Positions 4,433-5,290 of a stretch of 5,290 nucleotides of DNA are shown here, one piece after another. Made by a program: the position numbers and the translations under genes. The notes beneath the pieces are model-generated. The model worked only from the letters and a program-made list of their open reading frames with translations. It searched no databases and was not told the DNA's origin. Origin of the DNA: Clostridium sp. CAG:1219 (GTDB lineage Bacteria > Bacillota > Clostridia > TANB77 > CAG-465); assembly GCA_000433335.1 (NCBI GenBank), contig HF996732.1, forward strand, positions 662-5,951, given 5' to 3'. Within the stretch, counting starts at the first letter, position 1, and each line of letters starts with the position of its first letter.

Positions 4433-5290
4433 AATAGATGTGGATATATCAAAAGATTTAAATGAAACAACTTACAGTACAACTTTAGATAATGGACTTC
4501 AAGTATACATATGCAAAAAGGAAGGATATAATAAAAAAATTGGAATGTTTGGAACAAAATATGGCTCAGTTATAAATGAATTCGTAGATATAACAAACAA
4601 TAAACGTGTTAGGGTACCAGATGGAGTTGCACATTTTTTAGAGCATAAACTCTTTGAACAAGAAGGCGCTAATGCACTTGATTTATTTTCAAAAATAGGT
4701 GTAAGTTCAAATGCTTATACTTCTTTTGACCATACGGTTTATTATTTTGAAACGATAGAAAAATATGAAGAAGCTTTAGAACTTTTAATAAAACTAGTAA
4801 GAACGCCATATTTTACGGATGAAAATGTTGAAAAGGAACAAGGAATTATAGGACAAGAAATATCTATGTATGACGATGAACCAAGTTATAAGGTTTATTT
4901 TAATACACTTCAAGCAATGTATAATTCAAATCCTGTAAAAATAGATATAGCTGGCACTATAGAGAGTATTTCAAATATAACAAAGGATACTTTATATACT
5001 TGTTATAATACATTTTATAGTTTGCAGAATATGTTTTTTATAGTAATTGGAGATGTGGATGTAGAAAAAACAATAAAAATAATAGAGAATAATGTAAATA
5101 AGTATGAAAAAGCTAATAAATCTAAGTCAGATATTGTAGTATTTAATAGTAAAGAGGATAAAAAAGTAAATAAAAAATTAATAGAACAAAGTATGGATGT
5201 TTATATGCAAGAGGTCTCTATAGGATATAAATTAGAAATAGTAGAACATCAAGAATTGATAAAAAGACAAATAGTAGCAGATATTATATC
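4425..5290 (+). CDS. ymfH: Zinc-dependent M16-family peptidase, YmfH-like (3' partial)
   Basis: The frame opens at ATG 4425 and runs off the right edge after 288 complete codons; the family is usually about 430 residues, so roughly two thirds is present. The inverted zinc motif is intact: His70-Phe-Leu-Glu73-His74, with Glu73 as the expected catalytic base. It is followed by the family's KLFE (75-78). The third zinc ligand should be Glu145 in GQEISMYDDEP (143-153), with the supporting Glu138 seven residues earlier. The segments RVPDGVAHFLEH and VEKEQGIIGQEI closely resemble those of B. subtilis YmfH. No signal peptide is seen, so it is cytoplasmic. The C-terminal lobe is only beginning at the window end. 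It most likely forms the active half of a heterodimer with the zinc-less protein before it. The B. subtilis homologue is linked to elongation factor P modification; the peptide substrate here cannot be read from sequence. Confidence 0.93.
   Translation, partial: MNKIDVDISKDLNETTYSTTLDNGLQVYICKKEGYNKKIGMFGTKYGSVINEFVDITNNKRVRVPDGVAHFLEHKLFEQEGANALDLFSKIGVSSNAYTSFDHTVYYFETIEKYEEALELLIKLVRTPYFTDENVEKEQGIIGQEISMYDDEPSYKVYFNTLQAMYNSNPVKIDIAGTIESISNITKDTLYTCYNTFYSLQNMFFIVIGDVDVEKTIKIIENNVNKYEKANKSKSDIVVFNSKEDKKVNKKLIEQSMDVYMQEVSIGYKLEIVEHQELIKRQIVADII

Noticed and set aside
1..5290. A previously undescribed multi-gene defence, mobile or biosynthetic system.
   Set aside because: All large genes belong to recognised housekeeping or cell-envelope families in a conserved arrangement. 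No repeats, recombinase, toxin-antitoxin pair or biosynthetic core gene is visible. Only the 42-residue membrane protein and the partial zinc-ribbon protein remain without a function.

Overview
The window is an AT-rich, plus-strand-only stretch, with GC well under one third by eye. Its AAA/AGA/ATA-heavy codon use, strong GGAGG-type ribosome binding sites and gene set (YwlE-type phosphatase, RpiB, TagO/WecA, YqeY, YmfF/YmfH) point to a low-GC Firmicute, most likely a member of the Clostridia. No gene is convincingly encoded on the minus strand, and I see no mobile element, CRISPR array, rRNA or tRNA.

Layout. Bases 1-236 are the C-terminal end of a protein with a four-cysteine zinc ribbon. Next comes a compact stand-alone unit at about 260-510: a near-consensus promoter, a GTG-started 42-residue membrane miniprotein and a strong hairpin terminator. 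An AT-rich gap of about 135 bp follows, ending in an extended -10 promoter (601-629). That promoter starts a tight four-gene run: a low-molecular-weight protein phosphatase of YwlE type (647-1102), ribose-5-phosphate isomerase B (1113-1574), an undecaprenyl-phosphate GlcNAc-1-phosphate transferase of the TagO/WecA family (1575-2669) and a YqeY/GatB-like protein (start best placed at 2689, end 3132). A second clear hairpin terminator (3144-3170) follows. Immediately after it comes a pair of M16 peptidase-family genes that overlap by 8 bp: a YmfF-like subunit lacking the zinc motif (3185-4432) and a YmfH-like subunit with an intact HxxEH motif (4425 to beyond the window end).

How the genes may work together. 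TagO/WecA makes undecaprenyl-PP-GlcNAc, the lipid primer for wall teichoic acid or other cell-surface glycopolymers. RpiB interconverts pentose phosphates. The phosphatase would remove phosphate from protein arginine or tyrosine; its P-loop carries Ile where B. subtilis YwlE has its arginine-selective Thr, so its substrate is uncertain. The M16 pair resembles a heterodimeric protease with one active and one inactive subunit; the B. subtilis homologues are needed for 5-aminopentanol modification of elongation factor P.

I found no convincing undescribed multi-gene system. The most interesting items are the self-contained 42-residue membrane protein gene, the P-loop of the phosphatase, the very short leader of the main operon, and the terminator placed directly against the ymfF ribosome binding site.
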